This document shows positions 35,025 to 44,015 of a DNA stretch of 64,000 nucleotides, piece after piece (the stretch's first letter is position 1; every line of letters begins with the position of its first letter). The position numbers were made by a program, and so were the translations under genes. The stretch comes from Parapedobacter composti (lineage in GTDB: Bacteria; Bacteroidota; Bacteroidia; Sphingobacteriales; Sphingobacteriaceae): NCBI RefSeq assembly GCF_900112315.1, contig NZ_FOLL01000007.1, positions 1 to 64,000 on the forward strand, in the 5' to 3' direction. Below the pieces are notes generated by a model that did no database searches, was not told the DNA's origin, and worked only from the letters and a program-made list of their open reading frames with translations.

Positions 35025-36641
35025 TTAACCGATAGGTTTAGCTTCCCATATCACAGGTGCGGCGTCCAGTACATCGGGGCTCACCTCCCTTTCAAATTTA
35101 CCGAAATTACCAATGAATCGCTTAGCCAGTTGGTTGGCCTGGGCATAGTAAGCCTCCTCATCGGCCCATAGCTTCACCGGATCGAGCACGGTATCGGGCA
35201 CGCCAGGACATGCCGTGGGATAACGAAACCCGAATACCGGATGCGTCCGGAAGGGCGCCTCCTTAAGGGTTCCATTGATGGCAGCACGTATGATGGACCG
35301 GGTATAATCCAGTTTAATACGGCGGCCTACGCCGTACGGCCCGGCAATCCACCCGGTATTGATAAGCCATACATCAATCTGCCGTGCTTCGAGCCTCTTC
35401 CGCAGCAGTTCCGCATAATAAGACGGATGCAACGGCAGGAATGCTTCGCCGAAGCACGCAGAAAAAACAGCCCTCGGCTCGCTGACGCCCACCTCCGTGC
35501 CCGCCACCTTTGCGGTGTACCCGGATATGAAGTGGTACATGGCCTGCGTGGTGGACAGCCGCGAAACGGGCGGCATCACGCCGAAAGCATCAGCAGTGAG
35601 GAAAAAAATATGGTTGGGCGCCGGTGCCATACCCGAAGCTATGCTGCCCGCAATATGGTGGATCGGGTAGGCCACGCGAGTATTTTCGGTTTTCGAGGTA
35701 TCAGCATAATCCGGTATCCGGGTACCGGGAAAGAAACCGATGTTTTCGATAAGCGCACCAAAGCGCACCGCCCTGAAGATTTCCGGCTCTTTATTTTCAT
35801 CCAGTCCTACACATTTCGCATAACAACCGCCTTCAAAGTTAAAAATGCCCTTATCGTCCCATCCATGCTCATCATCCCCCACCAGCAAACGACCCGTATC
35901 GGTAGACAGGGTGGTTTTCCCGGTACCAGACAGCCCGAAGAAAAGTGCGGTATGCCCCTGCCTGTCCGTATTGGCCGAACAATGCATGGACAGCACCCGC
36001 TTTTGAAGCGGAAGAATAAAATTAAGCACGGAAAACATCCCCTTCTTGATTTCGCCGGTATAGCCCGTACCGGCCACCAAAATCACTTTATGGGTAAAGC
36101 TAATCACCACAAAATTGGGATTATGCAAACCGTACTTCTCCGGTTGCCCGCAACGGTAACCCGGCGCGGCGAGGATGGACCATTCGGGGCGTGCCGACGG
36201 ATCCGCAACGGACGGCCGCAGAAAGAGGTTATGGGCAAAAATATTCTGATAGGCAGTTTCGGTAACCACCCGTACGCTAATCTGGTGGCCCGGATCAGCC
36301 CCTACCATAGCATCCCTGACGAAAACCGGCTTATCGTTAAAATAACTGCCCACCTGTTCGAACAACTGTTCAAAAGCGGAAGGCGATATCGGTTGATTAA
36401 TACTGCCCCACCATACCGTATCCCGGGTAAGTTTGTCTTGCACAATGAAACGGTCGTACGGCGCCCGGCCGGTAAAATGTCCCGTATCTGCTGCCAATGC
36501 GCCCGTGTCAGACAGGTACCCTTCTCGGCCCGCGACGGCATCTTCCACCAATTCGGCAATGTTTTTTTGATAGTGTACATTTCCATTGCCACGAATGAAA
36601 AGATAATCCAACTCAAGAATTGCTTTTTTTGAAGCCTCCAT
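35025..36641 (-). CDS. pckA: phosphoenolpyruvate carboxykinase (ATP)
   Basis: A 538-residue enzyme with the kinase-specific P-loop FFGLSGTGKTTLSTD, the substrate-site GRAPYDRFIV and the PEPCK motifs DDEHGWDDKGIFNFEGGCYA and YPIHHIAGSIASGMAP. It converts oxaloacetate and ATP to PEP and CO2 in gluconeogenesis. A single-gene unit with its own promoter and terminator. Confidence 0.98.
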   Translation of the reverse strand: MEASKKAILELDYLFIRGNGNVHYQKNIAELVEDAVAGREGYLSDTGALAADTGHFTGRAPYDRFIVQDKLTRDTVWWGSINQPISPSAFEQLFEQVGSYFNDKPVFVRDAMVGADPGHQISVRVVTETAYQNIFAHNLFLRPSVADPSARPEWSILAAPGYRCGQPEKYGLHNPNFVVISFTHKVILVAGTGYTGEIKKGMFSVLNFILPLQKRVLSMHCSANTDRQGHTALFFGLSGTGKTTLSTDTGRLLVGDDEHGWDDKGIFNFEGGCYAKCVGLDENKEPEIFRAVRFGALIENIGFFPGTRIPDYADTSKTENTRVAYPIHHIAGSIASGMAPAPNHIFFLTADAFGVMPPVSRLSTTQAMYHFISGYTAKVAGTEVGVSEPRAVFSACFGEAFLPLHPSYYAELLRKRLEARQIDVWLINTGWIAGPYGVGRRIKLDYTRSIIRAAINGTLKEAPFRTHPVFGFRYPTACPGVPDTVLDPVKLWADEEAYYAQANQLAKRFIGNFGKFEREVSPDVLDAAPVIWEAKPIG

Positions 36642-36679
36642 AGCTGTTTTTCAATATATTAAACCAAAAAGAACTGCGA

Positions 36680-36687
36680 CAAAGGTA
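36680..36687 (-). promoter_or_regulatory. -7 promoter element of pckA (TACCTTTG)
   Basis: A perfect TAnnTTTG element on the minus strand 39 bases upstream of the pckA ATG, in an AT-rich intergenic region shared with the divergent MBL-fold gene. Confidence 0.55.
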
Positions 36688-36857
36688 TAGATTAAAAATG
36701 CATATTATAAAATTAAAAATACTGAAAATCAGCTTTTTGTATAATTTACACTAAGTCAAAACACTATAAATCAGTGGTGTTTATCGTTTTAGCCGAATTC
36801 CAATAAAAATTTACGCATGTTTCCGCGCAATCGTTTACTTATTTTACTGGCATTTTT

Positions 36858-36865
36858 TATCTTTA
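36858..36865 (+). promoter_or_regulatory. -7-like element (TATCTTTA) before the MBL-fold gene
   Basis: TATCTTTA differs from TAnnTTTG at the last base and ends four bases before the ATG at 36870, another near-leaderless arrangement. Confidence 0.35.
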
Positions 36866-36869
36866 ATGC

Positions 36870-37718
36870 ATGAGATTATACAGCATTGACACTGGTTTTT
36901 TCAAACTTGACGGCGGCGCGATGTTCGGTGTCGTGCCAAAATCGATATGGCAACGCACCAACCCGGCCGACGAACGGAACATGTGTACATGGGCCGCGCG
37001 GTTATTGCTCATTGAAGACGGCCCAAGGCTTATTCTGGTAGACACCGGCATCGGCAATAAGCAGGATGAAAAATTCTTCAGCCACTATTACCGGCACGGC
37101 GATGCTACGCTCGACAGTTCTTTGGCCGCGCATGGTTTTCACCGCGACGACATTACCGATGTTTTCTTAACGCACCTCCATTTCGATCATGTCGGAGACG
37201 CCATCCGCCGCTCGGCCGACGACGGACGGCTGGTGCCGACCTTCAAAAATGCCACCTATTGGAGCAACAAACAGCACTGGGACTGGGCCCTGTTTCCCAA
37301 CCACAGGGAAAAACCCTCGTTCCTCCAGGAAAACATCATTCCCATCTATGAAAGCGGACAGCTCCGTTTCATTGAAACCGAAGACGGCATCCAGTTTTCA
37401 GAGAACATTACCGTTCGGTTCGCTCATGGCCATACCGACGCCATGATGTTGCCCCAAATCAATTACAACGGCAGGACATTACTATACATGGCTGACCTGC
37501 TTCCGTCCGCGGGCCACATCCCTATTCCTTATGTAATGAGCTATGACGTGCGTCCGCTGGTAACGATGGAAGAGCGCAAGAATTATTGGCAAGAGGCGGT
37601 GGATCATGAATACGCATTGTTCCTGGAGCATGATCCGGTAAACGAATGCTGCACCATACAGCTTACTGAAAAAGGATACCGGCTGAAGGAGACCTTCTCG
37701 TTGAACGAATGGCTATAA
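36870..37718 (+). CDS. metallo-beta-lactamase-fold hydrolase
   Basis: A 282-residue MBL-fold protein with the full zinc-ligand set: the H-x-H-x-D-H motif in LTHLHFDHVGDAIR, His in RFAHGHTDAMM, Asp in YMADLLPSAGH, and a distal His in FLEHDP. The layout resembles lactonases and the AHL-lactonase-like group, but no substrate can be assigned. It is a single gene, convergent with the aconitase gene over a shared terminator. Confidence 0.9.
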   Translation: MRLYSIDTGFFKLDGGAMFGVVPKSIWQRTNPADERNMCTWAARLLLIEDGPRLILVDTGIGNKQDEKFFSHYYRHGDATLDSSLAAHGFHRDDITDVFLTHLHFDHVGDAIRRSADDGRLVPTFKNATYWSNKQHWDWALFPNHREKPSFLQENIIPIYESGQLRFIETEDGIQFSENITVRFAHGHTDAMMLPQINYNGRTLLYMADLLPSAGHIPIPYVMSYDVRPLVTMEERKNYWQEAVDHEYALFLEHDPVNECCTIQLTEKGYRLKETFSLNEWL

Positions 37719-37720
37719 AA

Positions 37721-37750
37721 AAGCCGTCCCGGCGTATGCCCGGACGGCTT
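37721..37750. terminator. bidirectional terminator between the MBL gene and acnA
   Basis: GCCGTCC (37723-37729) pairs with GGACGGC (37742-37748) around a GC-rich loop, flanked by AAAAAA on the left and TTATGTTT on the right. It serves the two convergent genes. Confidence 0.75.
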
Positions 37751-37792
37751 ATGTTTAGTTGTTTAGTTTAGTTAATGCGCCTTTTTAGACCA

Positions 37793-40063
37793 TTATGCCG
37801 ATGCTAAGCCTTGGCGGATGATATTGAGTGCACCACCGGCCTTGAACCAGCCGATTTGCTGCTCGTTGTAACTGTGGTTAACCGCTATTTCATCCACTGT
37901 GCCGTCGGCATGGCGAATCACCAATGTCAGCGGTTTACCGGGGGCGAATTCGGTTAACCCCACGATATCAAAAGTGTCGTCTTCAAGGATTTTGTTGTAA
38001 TCCTCCTTGTCGGCAAACGTCAATGCCAGCATCCCCTGTTTCTTCAGGTTGGTTTCATGGATACGGGCAAATGATTTGACCAATACCGCGCGTACACCCA
38101 AATGACGCGGCTCCATGGCCGCATGCTCGCGCGACGAGCCTTCACCGTAATTTTCATCCCCCACTACGATGGAGCCTATTCCAGCAGCTTTGTACGCCCG
38201 TTGCGTAGCCGGTACCGGCCCATACTCACCCGTTAGCTGGTTCTTTACGGAATCCGTTTTATCATTAAAGAAATTGACCGCCCCGATAAGCAGGTTGTTG
38301 GAAATATTGTCGAGGTGCCCCCGGTATTTCAGCCAAGGTCCGGCCATCGAAATGTGGTCCGTGGTACATTTTCCCTTGGCCTTGATAAGCAACTTCAAGC
38401 CCTTCAAATCTGTACCCTCCCATGCCGGGAACGGATCTAACAGTTGCAAGCGGTCTGATGTGGGCGATACCGCAACCACCACATCGCTGCCATCGGCCGC
38501 CGGTGCCTGATATCCCGGATCTTCCACGTCAAAACCTTTCTTCGGAAGCTCATCACCCACCGGCGGATCCAGCTTCACTGCTTCTCCCTTATCATTGATT
38601 AAAGTATCGGTGAGCGGATTAAACGAAAGGTCGCCCGAAATCGCGATAGCAGCAACCATCTCCGGCGACGCTACAAACGCAAACGTATTGGGATTACCAT
38701 CGGCACGTTTGGCGAAATTGCGGTTAAACGAATGAACAATGGTGTTCTTTTCCGCCTTCTCTGCCCCTACGCGCGCCCACATGCCAATACAGGGGCCACA
38801 GGCGTTGGTAAAAATCGTTGCATCAAGATCGGTAAAGGTATTGAGCAGGCCATCACGGGCAGCCGTGTAACGTACCTGCTCAGAACCCGGGTTAATACCG
38901 AACTCGGCCTTCCTTACCAAGCCTTTGTCAACCGCCTGTTTGGCCACCGAGGCCGCTCTGGACAAATCTTCGTACGAAGAGTTGGTGCACGATCCAATCA
39001 GCCCCCATTCCACTTTCAGCGGCCAGCCGTTCTTAGCAGCCTCTTCTTTCATTTTAGACACCGGCGTTGCCAAATCCGGAGTGAACGGACCGTTGAGGTG
39101 CGGTTCCAGCTCAGATAAGTTAATCTCAATCACCTGATCGAAGTAACGTTCCGGATCGGCATACACTTCAGGGTCGGCCGTCAGGTGTTCCTTAACGGCG
39201 TTGGCGGCATCAGCCACATCGGCACGGTTGGTTGCCCGGAGGTACCGCTCCATGGATTCATCGTATCCGAACGTAGACGTGGTAGCGCCGATTTCGGCCC
39301 CCATATTACAGATGGTACCCTTGCCGGTACACGACATAGACTTCGCCCCTTCACCAAAATACTCCACCACACAGCCAGTACCGCCCTTTACCGTAAGGAT
39401 GCCCGCCACTTTAAGTATAACGTCTTTAGGCGCCGTCCAGCCGTTGAGTTTGCCTGTCAGCTTAACGCCGATAAGCTTCGGAAACTTGAGTTCCCAGGGC
39501 AGTCCAGCCATCACATCGCACGCATCAGCTCCACCTACCCCGATAGCCAACATGCCCAAACCACCCGCATTAACGGTATGGGAGTCAGTTCCTATCATCA
39601 TACCTCCGGGAAACGCATAATTTTCAAGCACCACCTGGTGGATGATGCCCGCACCCGGTTTCCAGAACCCGATGCCGTATTTATTGGACACTGAAGCCAG
39701 GAAATCAAAAACTTCACGGCTCTCGGTCGTCGCGACAGCCAAATCCTTCTCAGCCCCTTCTTTCGCACGGATCAAATGATCGCAATGCACCGTAGAGGGT
39801 ACGGCTACCTTAGGCCTTCCGGCCTGCATGAACTGCAATAAAGCCATCTGGGCCGTAGCGTCCTGCATCGCAACGCGATCCGGTGCAAAATCCACATACG
39901 AAACCCCTCGCTCATACGCTTGGGTGGCATTGCCATCCCACAGGTGAGCATATAAAATTTTCTCTGTCAAGGTCAACGGCCTATTTACCACCTTACGGGC
40001 AGCGGTAATCCGCTCGCCGTACCGGGCATAGACCTTTTTAATCATGTCGATATCAAAAGCCAT
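37793..40063 (-). CDS. acnA: aconitate hydratase
   Basis: A 756-residue aconitase of the mitochondrial type, with iron-sulfur ligand motifs [10 protein letters not shown] and [10 protein letters not shown] and the substrate loops [13 protein letters not shown] and [20 protein letters not shown]. It isomerises citrate and isocitrate in the TCA cycle. No other TCA gene is adjacent. Confidence 0.98.
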   Translation of the reverse strand: MAFDIDMIKKVYARYGERITAARKVVNRPLTLTEKILYAHLWDGNATQAYERGVSYVDFAPDRVAMQDATAQMALLQFMQAGRPKVAVPSTVHCDHLIRAKEGAEKDLAVATTESREVFDFLASVSNKYGIGFWKPGAGIIHQVVLENYAFPGGMMIGTDSHTVNAGGLGMLAIGVGGADACDVMAGLPWELKFPKLIGVKLTGKLNGWTAPKDVILKVAGILTVKGGTGCVVEYFGEGAKSMSCTGKGTICNMGAEIGATTSTFGYDESMERYLRATNRADVADAANAVKEHLTADPEVYADPERYFDQVIEINLSELEPHLNGPFTPDLATPVSKMKEEAAKNGWPLKVEWGLIGSCTNSSYEDLSRAASVAKQAVDKGLVRKAEFGINPGSEQVRYTAARDGLLNTFTDLDATIFTNACGPCIGMWARVGAEKAEKNTIVHSFNRNFAKRADGNPNTFAFVASPEMVAAIAISGDLSFNPLTDTLINDKGEAVKLDPPVGDELPKKGFDVEDPGYQAPAADGSDVVVAVSPTSDRLQLLDPFPAWEGTDLKGLKLLIKAKGKCTTDHISMAGPWLKYRGHLDNISNNLLIGAVNFFNDKTDSVKNQLTGEYGPVPATQRAYKAAGIGSIVVGDENYGEGSSREHAAMEPRHLGVRAVLVKSFARIHETNLKKQGMLALTFADKEDYNKILEDDTFDIVGLTEFAPGKPLTLVIRHADGTVDEIAVNHSYNEQQIGWFKAGGALNIIRQGLASA

Positions 40064-40234
40064 CTATTTGCTGTTTTGTTAAAATGAAATGAAAAATAAC
40101 GGGCGATAAGGTGTCGTTATTTTTATAAAACCCTGCGAATTTACAAAAAAAACCAGTTCAAACTAACGGTAAGGGATCCGCCAAGCAATTTGGAAATATT
40201 CTAAACAATTTCAACCTTCCGCTGCATGGGTCTT

Positions 40235-40915
40235 TCAGGCCGATATCAGATCGGGGGAAATCCGCTTCATTTCGGCAATGGTGTGAATGGGATTTTTAGC
40301 AGAAAAGACCGCGTTACCAGCCACCAGCACATCCGCGCCGGCCTTGAGGAGCGCGAGTGCATTATGGTTGCTCACGCCGCCATCCACTTCAATCAGCAAA
40401 TCGGCATTCCGGTCTGCCGCCATAGCCCTCAGTTCCCTGATTTTCCGGTAAGTGGCTTCAATAAACTTCTGTCCGCCGAAACCCGGATTAACCGACATGA
40501 TCAGCACCAGATCAACGTCATCGATAATTTCATACAGGTGAGATACCGGCGTACTCGGATTGATGGCCACTCCCGCCGTGCATCCCAATTCCCTGATGGC
40601 ATGCACCGTGCGGTGCAAGTGTGTGCAGGCCTCATAATGTACCGTAATGTTATCGGCTCCGGCCTCTTTGAACTGCTTGATGTATTTCTGGGGCTCCACG
40701 ATCATAAGATGCACATCCAGCGGCTTCTTCGCGTAGTGCGCGATGGATGCCAAGACCGGAAAACCAAAGGAAATATTCGGCACAAATACACCGTCCATGA
40801 CATCGATATGGAACCAATCGGCTTCGCTTTGGTTTACCATAACAATGTCATCATGCAAATGGGCAAAATCTGCAGACAATACGGAAGGGGCAACAAGGTG
40901 TTTGCGCTTGGGCAT
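40235..40915 (-). CDS. rpe: ribulose-phosphate 3-epimerase
   Basis: About 226 residues of the TIM-barrel epimerase: LVAPSVLSADFAHLHDDI, WFHIDVMDGVFVPNISFG, HLMIVEPQKYI, LIMSVNPGFGGQKFI and LIEVDGGVSNHNA carry the metal and substrate ligands. It links ribulose- and xylulose-5-phosphate in the pentose phosphate pathway. A longer frame opens at 40969, but a TATCTTTG promoter element lies inside that extension, so 40915 is taken as the start. Confidence 0.96.
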   Translation of the reverse strand: MPKRKHLVAPSVLSADFAHLHDDIVMVNQSEADWFHIDVMDGVFVPNISFGFPVLASIAHYAKKPLDVHLMIVEPQKYIKQFKEAGADNITVHYEACTHLHRTVHAIRELGCTAGVAINPSTPVSHLYEIIDDVDLVLIMSVNPGFGGQKFIEATYRKIRELRAMAADRNADLLIEVDGGVSNHNALALLKAGADVLVAGNAVFSAKNPIHTIAEMKRISPDLISA

Positions 40916-40935
40916 GGCAGTATGGCTTTTTTTGG

Positions 40936-40943
40936 CAAAGATA
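40936..40943 (-). promoter_or_regulatory. -7 promoter element of rpe (TATCTTTG)
   Basis: A perfect TAnnTTTG element on the minus strand, 20 bases before the chosen ATG. It decides the start codon of rpe. Confidence 0.55.
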
Positions 40944-40989
40944 ATGAATCGCCCCCATTTCTTTACCAAGAAAGCAATAAACCGCCCGC

Positions 40990-41199
40990 TTATTTATCGG
41001 CCAGAAAATCAAACCGATCGCCCAGATCGCTTGTGTACTTACCGGCGGGGAATTCATCGCCGCCGAATTCGTCATCGCTCTGGAAACTGCCGTTAAGCAG
41101 CCTGTTCAGCAACTTGCGCACCACCGGATATTCAAACTCCGCTTTATTGAGTTTGATGAGGTACGCATTGTCCGTGATTTCAATACTTGATTTTGTCAT
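40990..41199 (-). CDS. small conserved-looking hypothetical protein
   Basis: About 69 residues: a beta-alpha start (SIEITDNAYLIKLNKAEFEY, then VVRKLLNRLL) followed by an acidic, glycine-containing tail (DDEFGGDEFPAGKYTSDLGDRFDFLADK). I do not recognise a family; the size and layout resemble Phd/RelB-type antitoxin-like proteins, but no toxin gene is next to it. An ATG at 41226 would add nine residues. Confidence 0.5.
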   Translation of the reverse strand: MTKSSIEITDNAYLIKLNKAEFEYPVVRKLLNRLLNGSFQSDDEFGGDEFPAGKYTSDLGDRFDFLADK

Positions 41200-41314
41200 G
41201 TCATTACCCTTGTTAAAATTGCGCATGTTAAATTACAGCATCTATAATAAGTCAATGTTAACGGTAATTTATGATACCGTTAAAAGCGGCACACCGCCTA
41301 CATGACTAATTTAT

Positions 41315-41322
41315 TACCTTTG
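41315..41322 (+). promoter_or_regulatory. -7 promoter element of the HD-domain gene (TACCTTTG)
   Basis: A perfect TAnnTTTG element 65 bases upstream of the ATG at 41388. Confidence 0.5.
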
Positions 41323-41387
41323 CGCTGTACCCCCATTTCTTCGGTGCGTACCGATTTTTTAGTAAGTTTGGGATAAAATACCATACC

Positions 41388-43517
41388 GTGGCGAGATTGA
41401 AAATTAAATACAAGACAACCCATACCGGCGGCAAATATGCATACATGCTCAAGTACGGCATGATATTGGCAAGCATTGCATTGATCACGGTGTTTCTCCC
41501 TAAGCAACCGCGTTTCCGGTACGAGTTTGAAAAGGGCAAGGTATGGATGCATGAAGATCTCATATCGCCCTATAATTTTGCCATCCTGAAGACACAGGCG
41601 GAGCTGGAAAAAGACCGCGAAAGTGTGCTTAAATCGGTATATCCCATATATGACCACCATACGGAGGTCCTCGAGCAGCAACTTGCACAGTTTGAGGCAG
41701 CCCTGCCTGAAAAATGGCAAGCCGCCAGGCTGGACACGCTGGATGAAAACCTTAACACCTATGAACAGGTGGGCAAGCAAATACTGACCGAGATCTACCA
41801 ACGGGGGGTCATTGCACTGAATAATAAATTTCAGGGCGACCAACCCCATTATAATTTCACGCTGCTTACCGATAATGTAGCCAAGCAGACCAATACGGCT
41901 ACCGTATTCACCACTGAAACAGCGCGGGAGTATGCCCATAAAACCATTGCCGGCAAATCAGCCATCAAACAGAAAGCGTGGCTCGCCGATGTGCTGTCCA
42001 GTTACATTACCGTAAATTACGTGTTCAACGAGTCCCTGACGGCCCGGCTCGAACAGGACGCACTGTCGAGCATATCGGCCACAAGGGGCATGGTGCAACG
42101 GGGCGAGCTCATCGTGGCCAACGGCACCACCATCAATAACGAGATTTATCAAAAAATTGAATCCCTGCGCAAAGCGTATGAAGAAGAAGCCCGCATCGGC
42201 GGCAACCGCAGTCTGCTCATGCTGGGCCAGTTTCTCATTGTTGCACTGGTGGTTACCCTGCTGTTTGTCTTCATCTACCTGTTCCGGAAAGACATCTACC
42301 ACAACAACCGCCTCATTTTTCTGATTCTCATTGTCATTACCGGCATGCTGCTGGTGCTTTCATGGGCCATCAACATAAAACTACCTAATCTCTATTACAT
42401 CCCCTACTGTATCGTGCCGGTCATCATCCGCATATTGTTCGATACGCGCCTGGCGCTCAATATCCACCTGCTCATGGTGCTGCTGGCGGCCTTTTTTGTA
42501 CCCAACAGTTTTGAGTTTGTGTTTTTGCAGTTTTCAACCGGCATGGTGGCGATATACAGCATCAAAACACTGGTTAAGCGAGAGCAGTTCCTGATCTCGT
42601 CGGCCATCATTTTGGCCACCTATCTCATTGCCTACCTCGGGATGGGGCTCATGCGCGACGGGTCGTTCAGCAACCTCTATTGGTCAAATGTGCTGCCCTT
42701 TGTATTCAGCGTGCTGTTAACATTGCTTGCCTACCCGCTTATCTATGCATTTGAGCGCGTATTTGGCATTATATCCGACGTTACCCTGATGGAATTGACC
42801 AACAGCAATTCCAAATTGCTCCGCGAACTTTCCTACAAGGCACCGGGAACCTTTCAGCACTCCATGCAGGTGGCCAACCTGGCCGAAGCCGCCATATACA
42901 AAATAGGCGGCAACACGCTGCTGGTGCGGGCAGGAGCGCTGTATCACGATATCGGCAAAATGTCAAACCCGCAATATTTTATCGAAAACCAAACCAAGGG
43001 ATACAACCCGCATGACGGCCTCTCCTTCGAGCAAAGCGCGCAGATTATTATTTCCCATGTGGCCAAGGGAGTCGAGCTGGCGAGAAAACACCAATTACCG
43101 GAGGTCATCATTGATTTCATCCGTACGCACCACGGCACCACCCGTGTGGACTATTTCTACCAGTCATACATCAAGTCATTCCCCGAAAAGCTGGTAGATG
43201 AAGAAATATTCCACTATCCCGGTCCGATCCCCTTCTCCAGGGAAACCGCAGTGCTGATGATGGCCGACTCCGTAGAAGCCGCATCCCGAAGCCTCAAGGA
43301 ACCCAACGTTCAAAGCATCAATGATTTGGTAGATAAAATCATCGAATCCAAATTAAGCCAGAAGCAGCTCATCAACAGCAACATCACGTTGCGGGATATT
43401 ACGCAAGTAAGCGAGATTTTCAAGGACATGTTGAAGAGCATTTACCACGTCCGTATTGATTACGATGCGAACAAGAAAACCGGTGCTGCCCCGAAAACGG
43501 ATGCCAGTACACCGTAA
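41388..43517 (+). CDS. 7TM-HD (PgpH-type) phosphodiesterase-like protein
   Basis: A 709-residue membrane protein: one N-terminal membrane helix, a long extracytoplasmic domain (about residues 45-270), seven membrane helices (about 275-460), and a cytoplasmic HD domain with LYHDIGKM (H520-D521) and RTHHGTTRVDYFY. This is the layout of PgpH, which in Listeria degrades cyclic di-AMP. I infer the same reaction here; DisA or other cyclase genes are not in the window. Confidence 0.9.
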   Translation: MARLKIKYKTTHTGGKYAYMLKYGMILASIALITVFLPKQPRFRYEFEKGKVWMHEDLISPYNFAILKTQAELEKDRESVLKSVYPIYDHHTEVLEQQLAQFEAALPEKWQAARLDTLDENLNTYEQVGKQILTEIYQRGVIALNNKFQGDQPHYNFTLLTDNVAKQTNTATVFTTETAREYAHKTIAGKSAIKQKAWLADVLSSYITVNYVFNESLTARLEQDALSSISATRGMVQRGELIVANGTTINNEIYQKIESLRKAYEEEARIGGNRSLLMLGQFLIVALVVTLLFVFIYLFRKDIYHNNRLIFLILIVITGMLLVLSWAINIKLPNLYYIPYCIVPVIIRILFDTRLALNIHLLMVLLAAFFVPNSFEFVFLQFSTGMVAIYSIKTLVKREQFLISSAIILATYLIAYLGMGLMRDGSFSNLYWSNVLPFVFSVLLTLLAYPLIYAFERVFGIISDVTLMELTNSNSKLLRELSYKAPGTFQHSMQVANLAEAAIYKIGGNTLLVRAGALYHDIGKMSNPQYFIENQTKGYNPHDGLSFEQSAQIIISHVAKGVELARKHQLPEVIIDFIRTHHGTTRVDYFYQSYIKSFPEKLVDEEIFHYPGPIPFSRETAVLMMADSVEAASRSLKEPNVQSINDLVDKIIESKLSQKQLINSNITLRDITQVSEIFKDMLKSIYHVRIDYDANKKTGAAPKTDASTP

Positions 43518-43585
43518 CTGACCGTTAAATGCGTCAACCATCATTTTTTTCGCCTTAGAGGTTTTCAAAATTCATTTTTTTATAG

Positions 43586-43593
43586 TACGTTTG
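43586..43593 (+). promoter_or_regulatory. -7 promoter element of tRNA-Ser (TACGTTTG)
   Basis: TACGTTTG fits TAnnTTTG and ends 14 bases before the tRNA 5' end. Confidence 0.5.
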
Positions 43594-43607
43594 CACTCGC
43601 AAAAAAC

Positions 43608-43694
43608 GGTGAGGTGCCTGAGAGGCCGAAAGGAACAGTTTGCTAAACTGTCGTACTGGAAACGGTACCGCGGGTTCGAATCCCGCCCTCACCG
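43608..43694 (+). tRNA. tRNA-Ser (anticodon GCU)
   Basis: 87 bases with acceptor arms GGTGAGG (43608-43614) and CCTCACC (43687-43693), discriminator G, anticodon loop TTGCTAA closed by CAGT/ACTG, a long variable arm (TCGTACTGGAAACGGTACCG), and a T arm CGGGTTCGAATCCCG. CCA is not encoded. It marks the left edge of the accessory region. Confidence 0.97.
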
Positions 43695-43717
43695 CAACCA
43701 GCGAATCAAAAAATATC

Positions 43718-43753
43718 AAAACCCTATAAACAGCGCGTTTATAGGGTTTTTTC
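43718..43753 (+). terminator. intrinsic terminator of tRNA-Ser
   Basis: AAAACCCTATAAAC (43718-43731) and GTTTATAGGGTTTT (43737-43750) form a perfect 14-bp stem with loop AGCGC, followed by TTC and TTTT. Confidence 0.92.
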
Positions 43754-44015
43754 TTTTACATAAACATCTTGATTTAAGCTGTAAAAAGGAATATAATTGT
43801 TTGCCTGATTATTTCTAACAACTTGTGGGCACGTTGTGAACTAAATACCGATAGATTTTCCAGTTTTGCCATTCACCAATTCAATATGCATCATGGCAGT
43901 AGAAAAACGCGATCCGGCGGCTTTTGTATTAGTAAATTATGGCTAGTTACTAAATAAAGTTAACTTTGAGCAGCTTTTGCCCTCCGATAACCGGGGCACT
44001 TCAAAAAAACAATAA
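43754..44015 (+). promoter_or_regulatory. leader of the defence operon, with promoter TAACTTTG
   Basis: This gene-free stretch between the tRNA-Ser terminator and the helicase ATG is AT-rich. It holds TAACTTTG at 43961-43968, a perfect -7 element about 48 bases before the start codon. No -33 TTG at the ideal spacing stands out. Nothing else is recognised in it. Confidence 0.5.

Noticed and set aside
35241-36632. 463-codon forward open frame
   Set aside because: Antisense to pckA, whose motifs are unmistakable.
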